Shown in pieces: positions 41,645 through 50,583 of a DNA stretch of 64,000 bases. The translations under genes and the position numbers were made by a program. The stretch's first letter is position 1. Every line of letters begins with the position of its first letter. The stretch covers positions 86,588-150,587 of the forward strand of contig PHEE01000008.1 of assembly GCA_002842855.1 (NCBI GenBank). The letters run 5' to 3'. Source of the DNA: Alphaproteobacteria bacterium HGW-Alphaproteobacteria-4 (lineage in GTDB: Bacteria > Pseudomonadota > Alphaproteobacteria > Rhodobacterales > Rhodobacteraceae). The notes under the pieces are model-generated. The model was not told the origin of the DNA. It saw only the letters and a list, made by a program, of their open reading frames with translations, and made no database searches.

Positions 41645-42709
41645 ATGAAACACCCGCACATCGTGCGCGCCAAGAACAGCAAGCGCATCAACCTTGCCCT
41701 GCAAGGTGGCGGCGCGCACGGCGCCTTTACCTGGGGCGTGCTTGACAAGATCCTTGAAGACGGGCGGCTGGAGATTGCCGCGATTTCGGGCACCTCGGCG
41801 GGCGCGATGAATGCGGTGGCGCTGGCCGATGGCTATACCGCGGGCGGTCCCGATGGCGCGCGCGAAAAGCTTGAAGGGTTCTGGAGCGCGATGAGCAAGG
41901 CGGCGCGCAATTCGCCGATCAAGCGCGCCCCGATTGATGTGCTGATGGGCAACTGGTCGCTCGACAAATCCTGGGGCTATCAGGCGATGGACGCGATGAG
42001 CCGGATGTTTTCGCCCTATCAGTTGAACCCGCTGAACATGAACCCGCTGAAAGAGGTGCTTGAAGGCTGTGTCGATTTTGCCTGCGTGCAAAGCTGCAAC
42101 GCGATCAAGCTCTACATCTCGGCCACCAATGTTGAAACCGGGCGGGTCAAGGTGTTCGACAGCACCGATCTGACCGCCGACATGGTGATGGCCTCGGCCT
42201 GCCTGCCGCACATGTATCAGGCGGTGGTGATCGACGGCGTGCCTTATTGGGATGGCGGCTACATGGGCAACCCGTCGCTGTTTCCGTTCCATGCCGGGTC
42301 AGACACCGCCGATATCGTGGTGATTCAGATCAACCCGGTGGTGCGCAAGGGCACCCCGCGCAGCGCGCAGGAAATTCAGAACCGCCTCAACGAGATCAGC
42401 TTCAATTCGAGCCTGCTCAAAGAACTGCGCGCCATCGACTTTGTGGCGCGGCTGATCGAAGAGGGCACGCTTGATGGCAGCAAGTATCGCCGCGAGCGGG
42501 TGCATATCATCGAAAACCAGGGCGCATTGATCCCGCTCGGCGCCTCGTCCAAGATGAATGCCGAATGGGCGTTTCTGACCCACCTGCGCGATCTGGGGCG
42601 CGACACGGCGACCGCTTGGCTGGCCGAAAACTTTGCTGCGGTGGGCGAGCGCGGCACCGTGGATTTGCGCGCGATGTTCCAGGGCATCGGCGCCCAACAT
42701 CAGGGGTAA
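41645..42709 (+). CDS. Patatin-like phospholipase
   Basis: A patatin-fold protein of 354 residues with the oxyanion loop GGGAHGAF, the nucleophile Ser51 in GTSAG, and the dyad Asp in YWDGGYMGN. It has no signal peptide. GGAGG is five bases before ATG 41645. Placed directly after bdhA and adc, it could be an intracellular esterase tied to PHB granules rather than a membrane phospholipase; the sequence cannot decide this. Confidence 0.9.
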   Translation: MKHPHIVRAKNSKRINLALQGGGAHGAFTWGVLDKILEDGRLEIAAISGTSAGAMNAVALADGYTAGGPDGAREKLEGFWSAMSKAARNSPIKRAPIDVLMGNWSLDKSWGYQAMDAMSRMFSPYQLNPLNMNPLKEVLEGCVDFACVQSCNAIKLYISATNVETGRVKVFDSTDLTADMVMASACLPHMYQAVVIDGVPYWDGGYMGNPSLFPFHAGSDTADIVVIQINPVVRKGTPRSAQEIQNRLNEISFNSSLLKELRAIDFVARLIEEGTLDGSKYRRERVHIIENQGALIPLGASSKMNAEWAFLTHLRDLGRDTATAWLAENFAAVGERGTVDLRAMFQGIGAQHQG

Positions 42710-42712
42710 GGC

Positions 42713-43447
42713 GTGGCGACAGACGAGTTCGGATTTCCGTTGGGCGAAGGCTGGCCGGAAATCGACGCAAAAGGCATGACCGAGGTCGATCTGCTGATGG
42801 TGCACAGCTACGGCATCACGCTGCCGCAGATGATGGAAAACGCGGGCCTGTCTTTGGCCACACTGGCGCGCGCGCGCTATTTTGGCGGCAATGCCGAAGG
42901 GCGCCGGGTGGTGGTGCTGGCGGGGGCAGGGGGCAACGGTGGCGGCGCGCTGACCGCGGCGCGGCGGCTGGCGGCATGGGGGGCAAAGGTCGTGCTGGTG
43001 CTGGCGCAGGATGCGGCGGCGATGACCCCGGTGCCGACGCTGCAACTGGGCATCTTGCGCGAAATGGGCCTGCACCCCGCCGATGTGCCCGCCGATGCAC
43101 CTGACCTGATCCTTGACGGTCTGGTGGGCTATTCGCTGCGCGGCGACCCGCATGGGCGCGCTGCCGAGCTGATCGGCTGGGCCAATGCCAGCCCCGCGCC
43201 GGTTTTGGCGCTCGATGCGCCTTCGGGGTTTGATGCGGCCAGCGGCGCGCTTCGTGCGCCCGCGATGCAGGCCGACGCCACGTTGACGCTGGCCTTGCCA
43301 AAAGCGGGGTTGGCCGGATGCGCCGCCACCGGCGCGCTCTACCTTGCCGACATTTCGGTGCCGCCCGGCCTTTACGCCCGGCTTTCGGTGCCGCGTGCAG
43401 TGCCCACATTCGCCAAGGGCACGATTTTGCGACTGTCAAAACCTTGA
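42713..43447 (+). CDS. NAD(P)H-hydrate epimerase (YjeF N-terminal domain only)
   Basis: A protein of 244 residues of the YjeF N-terminal fold: MTEVDLLMVHSYGITLPQMMENAG is the usual substrate-binding start, followed by the Rossmann-like VVVLAGAGGNGGGALTAARRL, DGLVGYSLRG and ALDAPSGFD. It epimerises damaged NAD(P)H hydrate. The dehydratase domain usually fused to it is missing here and is not encoded nearby. GTG 42713 lies three bases after the patatin stop, so it is the last gene of that operon. Confidence 0.88.
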   Translation: MATDEFGFPLGEGWPEIDAKGMTEVDLLMVHSYGITLPQMMENAGLSLATLARARYFGGNAEGRRVVVLAGAGGNGGGALTAARRLAAWGAKVVLVLAQDAAAMTPVPTLQLGILREMGLHPADVPADAPDLILDGLVGYSLRGDPHGRAAELIGWANASPAPVLALDAPSGFDAASGALRAPAMQADATLTLALPKAGLAGCAATGALYLADISVPPGLYARLSVPRAVPTFAKGTILRLSKP

Positions 43448-43471
43448 GGTAGGCGCTTTGGGCGCACCTCA
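43445..43471. terminator. Hairpin after the epimerase gene
   Basis: TGAGGT-AG-GCGC pairs with GCGCACCTCA around a short TTTGG loop, with a two-base bulge. It begins at the epimerase stop and lies before the long gene at 43592, a plausible operon terminator. Confidence 0.45.
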
Positions 43472-43591
43472 GGGCTGGCCGGGTGCGCTGATACGTCTGA
43501 TTGACAGCCTGCGCACCCGAGCATCCAATCGCCTCAGCATGGAACCGTCCGGACGTTGCCGGAGGAAGCATCGCCCGGGCCCTTGGGCGGA

Positions 43592-46500
43592 ATGGCGATG
43601 CTACGGGTAAGTTCTCAGACAGCGGTTATTGGTCAGGCGGGGCTGCGCGCGTGCGCGGTGCGGTTCTTGGTCATGGCGGTATGGGCGCTGGCCTTGGTGC
43701 TGGCGTTTCCGGCACCGGGGCGGGCAGAGACCTACCTGCAACCCGCCAGCAACTTTGCCAGCAGCGGCGATGAGATAGAAGGCTGGTTCTGGCTGCGCGA
43801 CCCCGGCCTGGCTGCCAGCGCCGAGTATGTCTTCAACACCATTCCGCGCAGCGGCGATCTGGTGCTGCAACTTGAAGCTTTGGCAACCGACCGTGCTTCG
43901 GGCGGGCCCGGTTTTCCGGCCCGGATTGAACTTCTGTTCGGGTTTCCGGGCAGCGGCCGCATGGGCGGGGTGTTTCAGGTTGTGCATGTCGAATTGCCCA
44001 ATGTCTCGCCGGACGGCGATACGCTTGGCTACCTGACGCGCGGCGCAATCCGGTTACCGCGCTACAAGGTCGAACAGGTGCTGCCTGCGAGCGGTGCACT
44101 TTACATCCGTATCGTGCGGCGCGATGCGGCCGACCCGCATGTTGCCTTGAACGCCACCAGTGTGCAGCTTCAAACCCGGTACCCCGGCGTGGGTGGCGCG
44201 GTGGGCGGCGACATCAACGGCCAGTTGGGCGCCCCCGGTTCGGGGTCGGGCGCGGCTGACCTGTCGCCCGGCGGTACTGCGGCCGACGCTCGGCCAGAAC
44301 CGCCGGTCATGGGAACCCTGCCCGACACCACCTCGTTGGCCGACGCCACTGCGCTTGCCGATGGCGCCTATCTTGGTAGCCTGTCGCACGCGCTCGGTGA
44401 TGAGGACGATTGGTATGCGGTCGAGCTTGACGAGGGCCAGATTCTCGTTGCCCGGCTGGCGCTGCCCGAGGGGCTTTCGGCCACGTTGCGGCTGCGCTCA
44501 CCGCTAGGTTCTGTGCGCAGCGACACGGCCGTTGCGGGCGGCAGCAGCGGCCAGATCCGCCGTGCCGCCGACACGGCCGGGGTTTGGTCGGTGCAGATTT
44601 CAAGGCGCGGCGGAGCGGGCGACTATGGGCTCTACCTCGACATTCGCGACCAGAACGATGCCGGGCTTGGCACCGACGCGGGCAACCAGCGTGCCGACGC
44701 AATGCCGATAGACCCCGGCATGATCGTGGGCGAGGTGCTGCGCGGCGATGACGTCGATTGGTATGCCATCGCGATGGAAGCGGGCGAGATTATCGAGGTG
44801 CAGCTTGCGGCCCCCGAGGCCGGGCGTGTGGCGCTCAGTCTGAAAAGCCCTTCGGGCGCAACACGGCGCGACATTTCGGTGGCGGCGGGCGGCGTGGCGC
44901 AACTGCGCTATGCGGCAAACGTTGAGGGGCAATGGCTGCTTTATGTGCACCGCAGCCAGGGCGAGGGCACCTATGTGCTGACCGTTGTGCGCGAGATGCA
45001 GACCGATGGCGGCGGTTTTGGCGATGCCTCTGACGTTGTGGCCCAGGCGCGGCCGCTGGAGCCAGGGCCGCAATTCGGCCAGCTTCTGGCCGCAGATGAC
45101 CGCGACGTGTTCACGGTTGCCGCCGAGCGCGGCTACATCATTGCGCTGCGCGGGCAGTGGCTGTCCGAAACGCTTCACGGCACGCTTTCGCTGAAATTGC
45201 CCACGGGAAGCAATGTTCTCGGTGAGGCGCTCTCGCCGAATGAAGCTACCGTGCTGCGCTATGGCGCGTCAGTTGCGGGCGATTGGGTGGCGAGCCTGCG
45301 CCGTAGCGGGGGGACGGGGCCTTACAGCGTCGAAGCGGTGGTGACGCCGCAAAATGATGGCGGCAGCGGCACCGATGCGGGCGCTTGCGCCGACGAGGCG
45401 GTGCCGCTGGTTGACCCGCTGACCAACGGCTGGATGCTGCGTGGCGACAACCTCGATTGTTACGCGATGTCGCTGGCGGCGGGCGAGCAGGTGCAGATCA
45501 CCTTGCGCACTGACAGCCGTCTGCGCACCAGCAGCCTGTCGTTGCGCAGCGCGGGCGGCGCGTTTGCGGCAGGGGTGGGCGCGGCCGACGAAGGCGGCAA
45601 TGTGCTGACCTTCCGCCGCGATTTCGCGACGGATGCCAAGCTCAGCGTGCGCCGCACCAGCGGCGACGGGCCTTATCGGCTGGATGTGCTCTACACCCCG
45701 TCACGCGGCGGCACGGACACGACCGATGCGACGGGCGGCCTCACACCGGGCGGGACCGGTGGCGCTGGCGGCACTGGCGATACCGGAACGGGTGGGGGCG
45801 GCTCCGGGGGCGCGGGCGGCGGCGCCGGTGGCTCCATTGCGGTCAGCGTGGCTGACGGCGGGCGGCGGATCGTTTCCGACAAACCGTTCCGTCTGGCGGC
45901 GGGCGACCCGCTCGATACCGATGGTGACCGTCTGCATCAGGCGTGGGAAGATCAGGCGCTGGCGCTGGTGGCGCCGAAGATCGAGCTGGACGAAGAAGAA
46001 AACTGGCTCGACCGCAGGCCGGGCCACCAGATGGTGCGTTTTGCGCGTGTTGCACCCTATCCGAACATCGAGGCGCCAACCCATGTGTTCTTCTATACAA
46101 CCATGGCCTGGACCCGCGACTATGGGCGTCTGGGTATCGGTGTGCCGTTTTTTGACGAGAACGTGCGCGCGCACAACGGCGATCTCGAAACCGCCGTGCT
46201 GGCGTTCGCCATTTCTGACCCGCAGACACTTGATCTGGTTGCGGTCTACACGACCGCGCACCACAGCGAGACGCTGCATTCGGGTGTCTGGGCCGCGCGC
46301 GGCGAAAGCTGCAATGTGGGCAGCGTGTTTGCCGGTCGCCCTGAATGGATCTGCGCCACGCTGCAATTCGAAGGCGACCGATTGCAATTGCAGTCGGCAG
46401 AAGACAAGCACTCGATCTACCCGACGGCGGCTGCCTGCGAAGATGTGCAACTGTTCCTGCGCATCGGGCTGCCGTTCGGCGGGCCTGAGACCGGGTTTGG

Positions 46501-46909
46501 CGAGGATTGTGGCGGCGGCGAAAAGCTGATTCCGGTTACAACCAACCTAGGCGAGCCCGACGTTCCACTGCCGATGGATCTTTCGCAGATATTCCCAGGT
46601 GAAGATGTCTGGGCCGATCACGGCTTCTGCGGTGGGCGCGGTGCGACCTACGACACCAATTTGCCCTGCGCCGGCCCGATCCGCGCGCATCTGGCCGAGC
46701 CGCCCGATATGCTGGTGAATTGGTTGGGCGGCTGGAGGCCAACCGAACCGACGCTTCTTGGGCAGATCGCGAGCGATCTGAATGCAGGGGCGGATCAACT
46801 GGTCGGCGGGCTCGGCACACTGCTGGGGCTGATCGAGCAGATCGACGTGCCGTTCGTCGAAACCGGCCCGATCAACCTGCAAACGCTGACCAGCCACTGG
46901 CCGTTCTGA
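43592..46909 (+). CDS. Large secreted protein with four PPC-like repeats and a distinct C-terminal domain
   Basis: About 1,105 residues. After a signal-type helix (AVWALALVLAFPAPGRAET) comes a beta-rich N-terminal region, then four related domains (roughly 258-352, 371-467, 489-586 and 590-702). Each has (G)DD-x-D-WY, an AGE/EGQ turn and ends in G-x-Y-x-L; three are preceded by a QNDGGSGTDAG-like segment. They resemble bacterial pre-peptidase C-terminal (PPC) domains. A Gly/Thr linker (707-753) leads to a 330-residue C-terminal domain with DTDGDRL, HNGDLE, HHSETLHSG and EDKHSIYPT, which recalls VPS62-type proteins. No protease motif is visible. Start uncertain (ATG 43592 or 43598). Confidence 0.75.
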   Translation: MAMLRVSSQTAVIGQAGLRACAVRFLVMAVWALALVLAFPAPGRAETYLQPASNFASSGDEIEGWFWLRDPGLAASAEYVFNTIPRSGDLVLQLEALATDRASGGPGFPARIELLFGFPGSGRMGGVFQVVHVELPNVSPDGDTLGYLTRGAIRLPRYKVEQVLPASGALYIRIVRRDAADPHVALNATSVQLQTRYPGVGGAVGGDINGQLGAPGSGSGAADLSPGGTAADARPEPPVMGTLPDTTSLADATALADGAYLGSLSHALGDEDDWYAVELDEGQILVARLALPEGLSATLRLRSPLGSVRSDTAVAGGSSGQIRRAADTAGVWSVQISRRGGAGDYGLYLDIRDQNDAGLGTDAGNQRADAMPIDPGMIVGEVLRGDDVDWYAIAMEAGEIIEVQLAAPEAGRVALSLKSPSGATRRDISVAAGGVAQLRYAANVEGQWLLYVHRSQGEGTYVLTVVREMQTDGGGFGDASDVVAQARPLEPGPQFGQLLAADDRDVFTVAAERGYIIALRGQWLSETLHGTLSLKLPTGSNVLGEALSPNEATVLRYGASVAGDWVASLRRSGGTGPYSVEAVVTPQNDGGSGTDAGACADEAVPLVDPLTNGWMLRGDNLDCYAMSLAAGEQVQITLRTDSRLRTSSLSLRSAGGAFAAGVGAADEGGNVLTFRRDFATDAKLSVRRTSGDGPYRLDVLYTPSRGGTDTTDATGGLTPGGTGGAGGTGDTGTGGGGSGGAGGGAGGSIAVSVADGGRRIVSDKPFRLAAGDPLDTDGDRLHQAWEDQALALVAPKIELDEEENWLDRRPGHQMVRFARVAPYPNIEAPTHVFFYTTMAWTRDYGRLGIGVPFFDENVRAHNGDLETAVLAFAISDPQTLDLVAVYTTAHHSETLHSGVWAARGESCNVGSVFAGRPEWICATLQFEGDRLQLQSAEDKHSIYPTAAACEDVQLFLRIGLPFGGPETGFGEDCGGGEKLIPVTTNLGEPDVPLPMDLSQIFPGEDVWADHGFCGGRGATYDTNLPCAGPIRAHLAEPPDMLVNWLGGWRPTEPTLLGQIASDLNAGADQLVGGLGTLLGLIEQIDVPFVETGPINLQTLTSHWPF

Positions 46910-46966
46910 AACCGCTATCGGGCAGCGGCCTTTGCCGCCCGACCTGTTTGCACCGGAGGTGTTGCG

Positions 46967-47419
46967 ATGCGCAGAGCCCAAATCCTTGCTGCCCTGTTGG
47001 TTTTCGCCGCGGCCCCTGCATACGCGCAGGGTGGTGTTGACCCATGGGATACCGCCTCGGCGCGTGCGCAGGCGCGCGTCGAAGAGTTCTATGCGCTGAT
47101 TGATGCCCGTCAGGTGGGCGATGCGATGGCAATCCTGGACCCGGCGCTGCTTGGCACGCTGGCCGACCGCCTGAACTGGGGTCGGCAGTTCTGGTCGATC
47201 CGGTCGATCCATGTGCTCGATGTCGAGCCTTGGGCGACCGGCGAGTGGACCGAGACGCGCCAGCGTTTCAAGGTGACGCTCGAAGCTTATGTCGAAACCC
47301 AAGGCAACCCCGCAATGCCTGCCTATGGCTGGCACGACAACCCCAATATTCGCTGGATCACGACCACGCGCGATGCCGCCGGTAGTTGGCGCATCGCCGA
47401 GATCGCCACCGGCCCTTAG
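46967..47419 (+). CDS. Small secreted protein of unknown function
   Basis: A protein of 150 residues with a Sec signal (MRRAQILAALLVFAAAPAYAQ) and a mature part beginning with a helix (ARAQARVEEFYALIDARQVGDAMAIL), then beta-strands. This order resembles an NTF2/SnoaL-like cone fold, without obvious catalytic residues. SD GGAGG is seven bases before ATG 46967. It follows the PPC-repeat protein by 57 bases on the same strand, so the two secreted proteins are probably co-expressed and may interact. Confidence 0.72.
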   Translation: MRRAQILAALLVFAAAPAYAQGGVDPWDTASARAQARVEEFYALIDARQVGDAMAILDPALLGTLADRLNWGRQFWSIRSIHVLDVEPWATGEWTETRQRFKVTLEAYVETQGNPAMPAYGWHDNPNIRWITTTRDAAGSWRIAEIATGP

Positions 47420-47497
47420 GCATGCGAAAACGGGCTGACGGCCCTATGATCCGTGCTAGAAACGGCGGGTTGACCCAGACCGTGGAGCCCACAAGCC

Positions 47498-48523
47498 ATG
47501 ACCCTCGAACTCGGCCTTGATACCTTTGGCGATGTGACCGCTGGCCCCGACGGCCAGCCGCTGCCCCACGCGCAAGTGCTGCGCGATGTGGTCGAACAGG
47601 CGGTGCAGGCGGATCAGGTGGGGGTCGATTACATCGGCTTGGGCGAGCATCACCGCGACGACTTTGCGATTTCGGCGCCCGAGGTTGTGCTGGCCGCCAT
47701 CGCCGCGCGCACCGCGCGCATCCACATGGGCACCGCCGTTACGGTGCTTTCGTCCGATGACCCGGTGCGCCTGTTCCAGCGCTTTTCCACGCTAGATGCG
47801 CTGTCACAGGGCCGCGCCGAGGTGATGCTGGGGCGCGGGTCTTTCACCGAAAGCTTCCCGCTCTTTGGCCTCAACCTTGACGATTATGAACAGCTATTCG
47901 AGCAAAAACTTGCGCTTTTCGCCGCGCTGATCCGCCAGCCCGAGGTCACCTGGAACGGCCGCACCCGCGCCCCGCTGATCCGCCAACAGGTGTTCCCGCG
48001 ACTGGGGCCGGCGGGGCTCAAGACCTGGATCGGGGTTGGTGGCAGCCCGGAATCGGTGGTGCGTGCGGTCCGCCATGACCTGCCGATGATGCTGGCAATC
48101 ATCGGTGGTGCTGCGCGGCGGTTTCTGCCGTATGCCGAGCTATACCGCCGTGCGCAGACCCAAGCGGGGGGCCGCGCGCAGCCCCTGGGCGTGCACTCGC
48201 CCGGCCACATTGCCCCGACCGATGCGCAGGCGCAGACCGAGGCATTTCCGGCCTACAAGGTTATGCACGACCGAATAGGGCGCGAGCGTGGCTGGCCGCC
48301 GATCACCCGCGCCGATTTCGAACGCGAGATCGAGCACGGTTCGATGTATGTCGGCGCACCGGAAACCGTCGCGCGAAAGATCGCTGCAACCGCACGCACG
48401 CTTGGGTTGGCCCGATTCGACCTGAAATACTCGATGGGGCCGCTTTCGCACGATGCCATGATGCGCTCCATCGGGCTTTACGGGCAAGAGGTCATCCCGC
48501 GCGTGCGGGCATTGCTGGCCTGA
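47498..48523 (+). CDS. LLM-class flavin-dependent oxidoreductase
   Basis: A luciferase-like TIM-barrel protein of 341 residues. Characteristic segments are DYIGLGEHHRDDFAISAPEVVLAAIAART, VTVLSSDDPVRLFQRFSTLD, GRAEVMLGRGSF and the C-terminal SMYVGAPETVARKI. Such enzymes use reduced FMN (or F420 in some branches) to oxidise small molecules or break C-S or C-N bonds. No partner flavin reductase is adjacent. It is monocistronic, and its leader shows no clear element. Confidence 0.88.
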   Translation: MTLELGLDTFGDVTAGPDGQPLPHAQVLRDVVEQAVQADQVGVDYIGLGEHHRDDFAISAPEVVLAAIAARTARIHMGTAVTVLSSDDPVRLFQRFSTLDALSQGRAEVMLGRGSFTESFPLFGLNLDDYEQLFEQKLALFAALIRQPEVTWNGRTRAPLIRQQVFPRLGPAGLKTWIGVGGSPESVVRAVRHDLPMMLAIIGGAARRFLPYAELYRRAQTQAGGRAQPLGVHSPGHIAPTDAQAQTEAFPAYKVMHDRIGRERGWPPITRADFEREIEHGSMYVGAPETVARKIAATARTLGLARFDLKYSMGPLSHDAMMRSIGLYGQEVIPRVRALLA

Positions 48524-48654
48524 CGCACGGGCGAATTGCCGCAGCGCCCTGAGGCCGCATTGCGGAACGCCACCGCAAAGGCGCAGGATCGCGCAGACGC
48601 GTTGTCACCCGTTCGGCGGGCCTGCTGCGTGGCGTGGCAAGTAGGGCTTGGGTT

Positions 48655-50553
48655 ATGTTGGGGTCTATTGCAGAAAGAAGCATTACGCCGCTGGCGCTGG
48701 CGACGGTGGCGGGAATGGCACTGGCGCTGTTCGCCACCTATGTCGTGCAGTCGCAGATTGGGCTTACCGCCGGGCTGGCACTGGTCTACGCCGCCGGGGG
48801 CCTTCCGGCCGCTGCGCGCGCGTTGACGGCGTTGATTTGGCGACGGCTGTTGGCGATCGACCTTCTGATGGTGTTGGCGGCGATTGCGGCGGCTTCGGTG
48901 GGGGCGGCGCTGGAAGGGGCGGTGCTGCTGACGCTATTCGCCGTTTCCGGGGCGCTTGAGGCGCGCGCATTGGGCAAGGCGCGGCGTGCGGTCGAGGCGC
49001 TGATGGCGCTGCGCCCCGATACAGCGCTGCTGCGCGGCACCGATGGCAGCCTGCGCGAGGTGCCCGTGGCCAACCTTGCCCCCGGCGACCGGGTATTGCT
49101 GCGCCCCGGCATGCGGGTGCCAGTCGATGCCGAAATTTGCATCGGCGAGGGCGAAATCGACGAAGCCACGATTACCGGCGAGTCGGTTCCCGTGCGCAAG
49201 GGCGCAGGCGACGCGGTGTTCGAGGCGACGGTGAACCTGACTGCCGTGCTCGAAATTGCGGTGACGCGGGCGCTGGCCGAAAGCACGGTGGCGCGGATGA
49301 TCGAAATGGTCACCCGCGCGCAGGCCGAGCGCGCGCCGTCCGAGCGGTTTGGTGACTGGTTCGGGCAGCGCTATACGGTGGTCGTGCTGGCGGGCGCTGT
49401 GCTGGCTTTCGGGGTGTTCTTCTGGCTCGGCTATAGCGCGCAGCACGCGCTATACCACTCGGCCACGCTGCTGGTCGCGGCAAGCCCCTGCGCGGTGGTG
49501 ATTTCGGTGCCCGCCGCGATGCTGTCGGCTCTGTCGGCGGCGGCGCGGGGTGGCGTGCTGTTCAAAGGCGGGGCGGCGCTGGAAGCGCTTGGCGAGGCGC
49601 GCATATTCGCCTTTGACAAGACCGGCACCCTGACCGCAGGGCACCCGCAGCTGCGCCGGATTGTGGCGCTTGATGGTGGCGAAGAAGCGCTGCTGGCGCT
49701 TGCCGCCGGGCTTGAGGCGCATTCCGAACACCCGGTGGCGGGCGCCATCCGACACGCGGCGGTGGTACGGGAAATTGCGGCGCTGGACGTGCAGGAAGTC
49801 AGCGCATTGACCAGTGAAGGCATCGCAGGGGTGGTCGGCGATAGCCTCGTCTGGGCGGGTAACGCGCGGATGATGGCGCGGATGCTGGCAGAGGGCGGCG
49901 CCCGGGCGGCTCCACTTGCGGAACTCGCCGCTTCGTCGGAAACCGTGGTCTGGATCGGGCGCGGTGCGCAGCTTCTGGGCGCCATCGGCCTTGCCGATCA
50001 GGCCCGCGCCTCGGCACCCGCCGGGCTTGCGGCGCTGCGCCGGGGCGGCATTCAACGGCTGGTGATGATGACCGGTGATCGCCGCGAAGTGGCCGACGAG
50101 ATCGGAGCCGAGCTTGGCATCGCGCCCGAAGACATCCACGCGGAGCTGCTGGCAGAGGACAAGCTGCGGTTGGTGGCCGCGCTTGCCTCGGATGCACGGG
50201 TGGCCTTTGTGGGCGATGGCGTCAACGATGCGGCGGCACTGGCGCGCGCCGATGTGGGCATCGCGATGGGGGCAGCGGGCAGCGATGTGGCGCTGGCGGC
50301 GGCGGATGTGGCGCTGCTGTCGGATGACCTTACGCGGCTGGCGGCGGCACAGCGGTTGGCGCGCCGCACCGCGCGGATCATACGGGCCAATCTGGCCTTT
50401 GCGGTTGGCGCCATGCTGGTGCTGGTGGTCGGGGCGCTGGCCTTTGAGTTGCCTCTGCCGCTCGCTGTGATAGGGCATGAGGGCGGCACACTGTTGGTGG
50501 TGTTGAACGGACTGCGCCTGCTGGCCGACCCGATCCGTGCGGATCGCGCTTGA
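48655..50553 (+). CDS. P1B-4 type heavy-metal-transporting ATPase
   Basis: A protein of 632 residues. Actuator TGES (174-177), phosphorylation DKTGT (321-325), and GDGVNDAAAL near the hinge mark an active P-type ATPase. The transport site is SPC (277-279), and the last membrane helices contain HEGGT (608-612); SPC with HEGGT defines the P1B-4 group, known to export Co2+, Zn2+ or Fe2+ from the cytosol. There is no N-terminal HMA metal-binding domain, as usual for P1B-4. ATG 48655 is preferred over GTG 48634. It heads a five-gene run that also encodes redox proteins and a VIT transporter. Confidence 0.9.
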   Translation: MLGSIAERSITPLALATVAGMALALFATYVVQSQIGLTAGLALVYAAGGLPAAARALTALIWRRLLAIDLLMVLAAIAAASVGAALEGAVLLTLFAVSGALEARALGKARRAVEALMALRPDTALLRGTDGSLREVPVANLAPGDRVLLRPGMRVPVDAEICIGEGEIDEATITGESVPVRKGAGDAVFEATVNLTAVLEIAVTRALAESTVARMIEMVTRAQAERAPSERFGDWFGQRYTVVVLAGAVLAFGVFFWLGYSAQHALYHSATLLVAASPCAVVISVPAAMLSALSAAARGGVLFKGGAALEALGEARIFAFDKTGTLTAGHPQLRRIVALDGGEEALLALAAGLEAHSEHPVAGAIRHAAVVREIAALDVQEVSALTSEGIAGVVGDSLVWAGNARMMARMLAEGGARAAPLAELAASSETVVWIGRGAQLLGAIGLADQARASAPAGLAALRRGGIQRLVMMTGDRREVADEIGAELGIAPEDIHAELLAEDKLRLVAALASDARVAFVGDGVNDAAALARADVGIAMGAAGSDVALAAADVALLSDDLTRLAAAQRLARRTARIIRANLAFAVGAMLVLVVGALAFELPLPLAVIGHEGGTLLVVLNGLRLLADPIRADRA

Positions 50554-50583
50554 GTTTGGCGGGTTACGAGTGGGTGTGAAGCA

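Noticed and set aside
45717..45840. Repetitive GC-rich stretch as a possible DNA repeat or recombination site
   Set aside because: It is in frame and simply encodes the Gly/Thr linker of the large secreted protein; codon use is ordinary.
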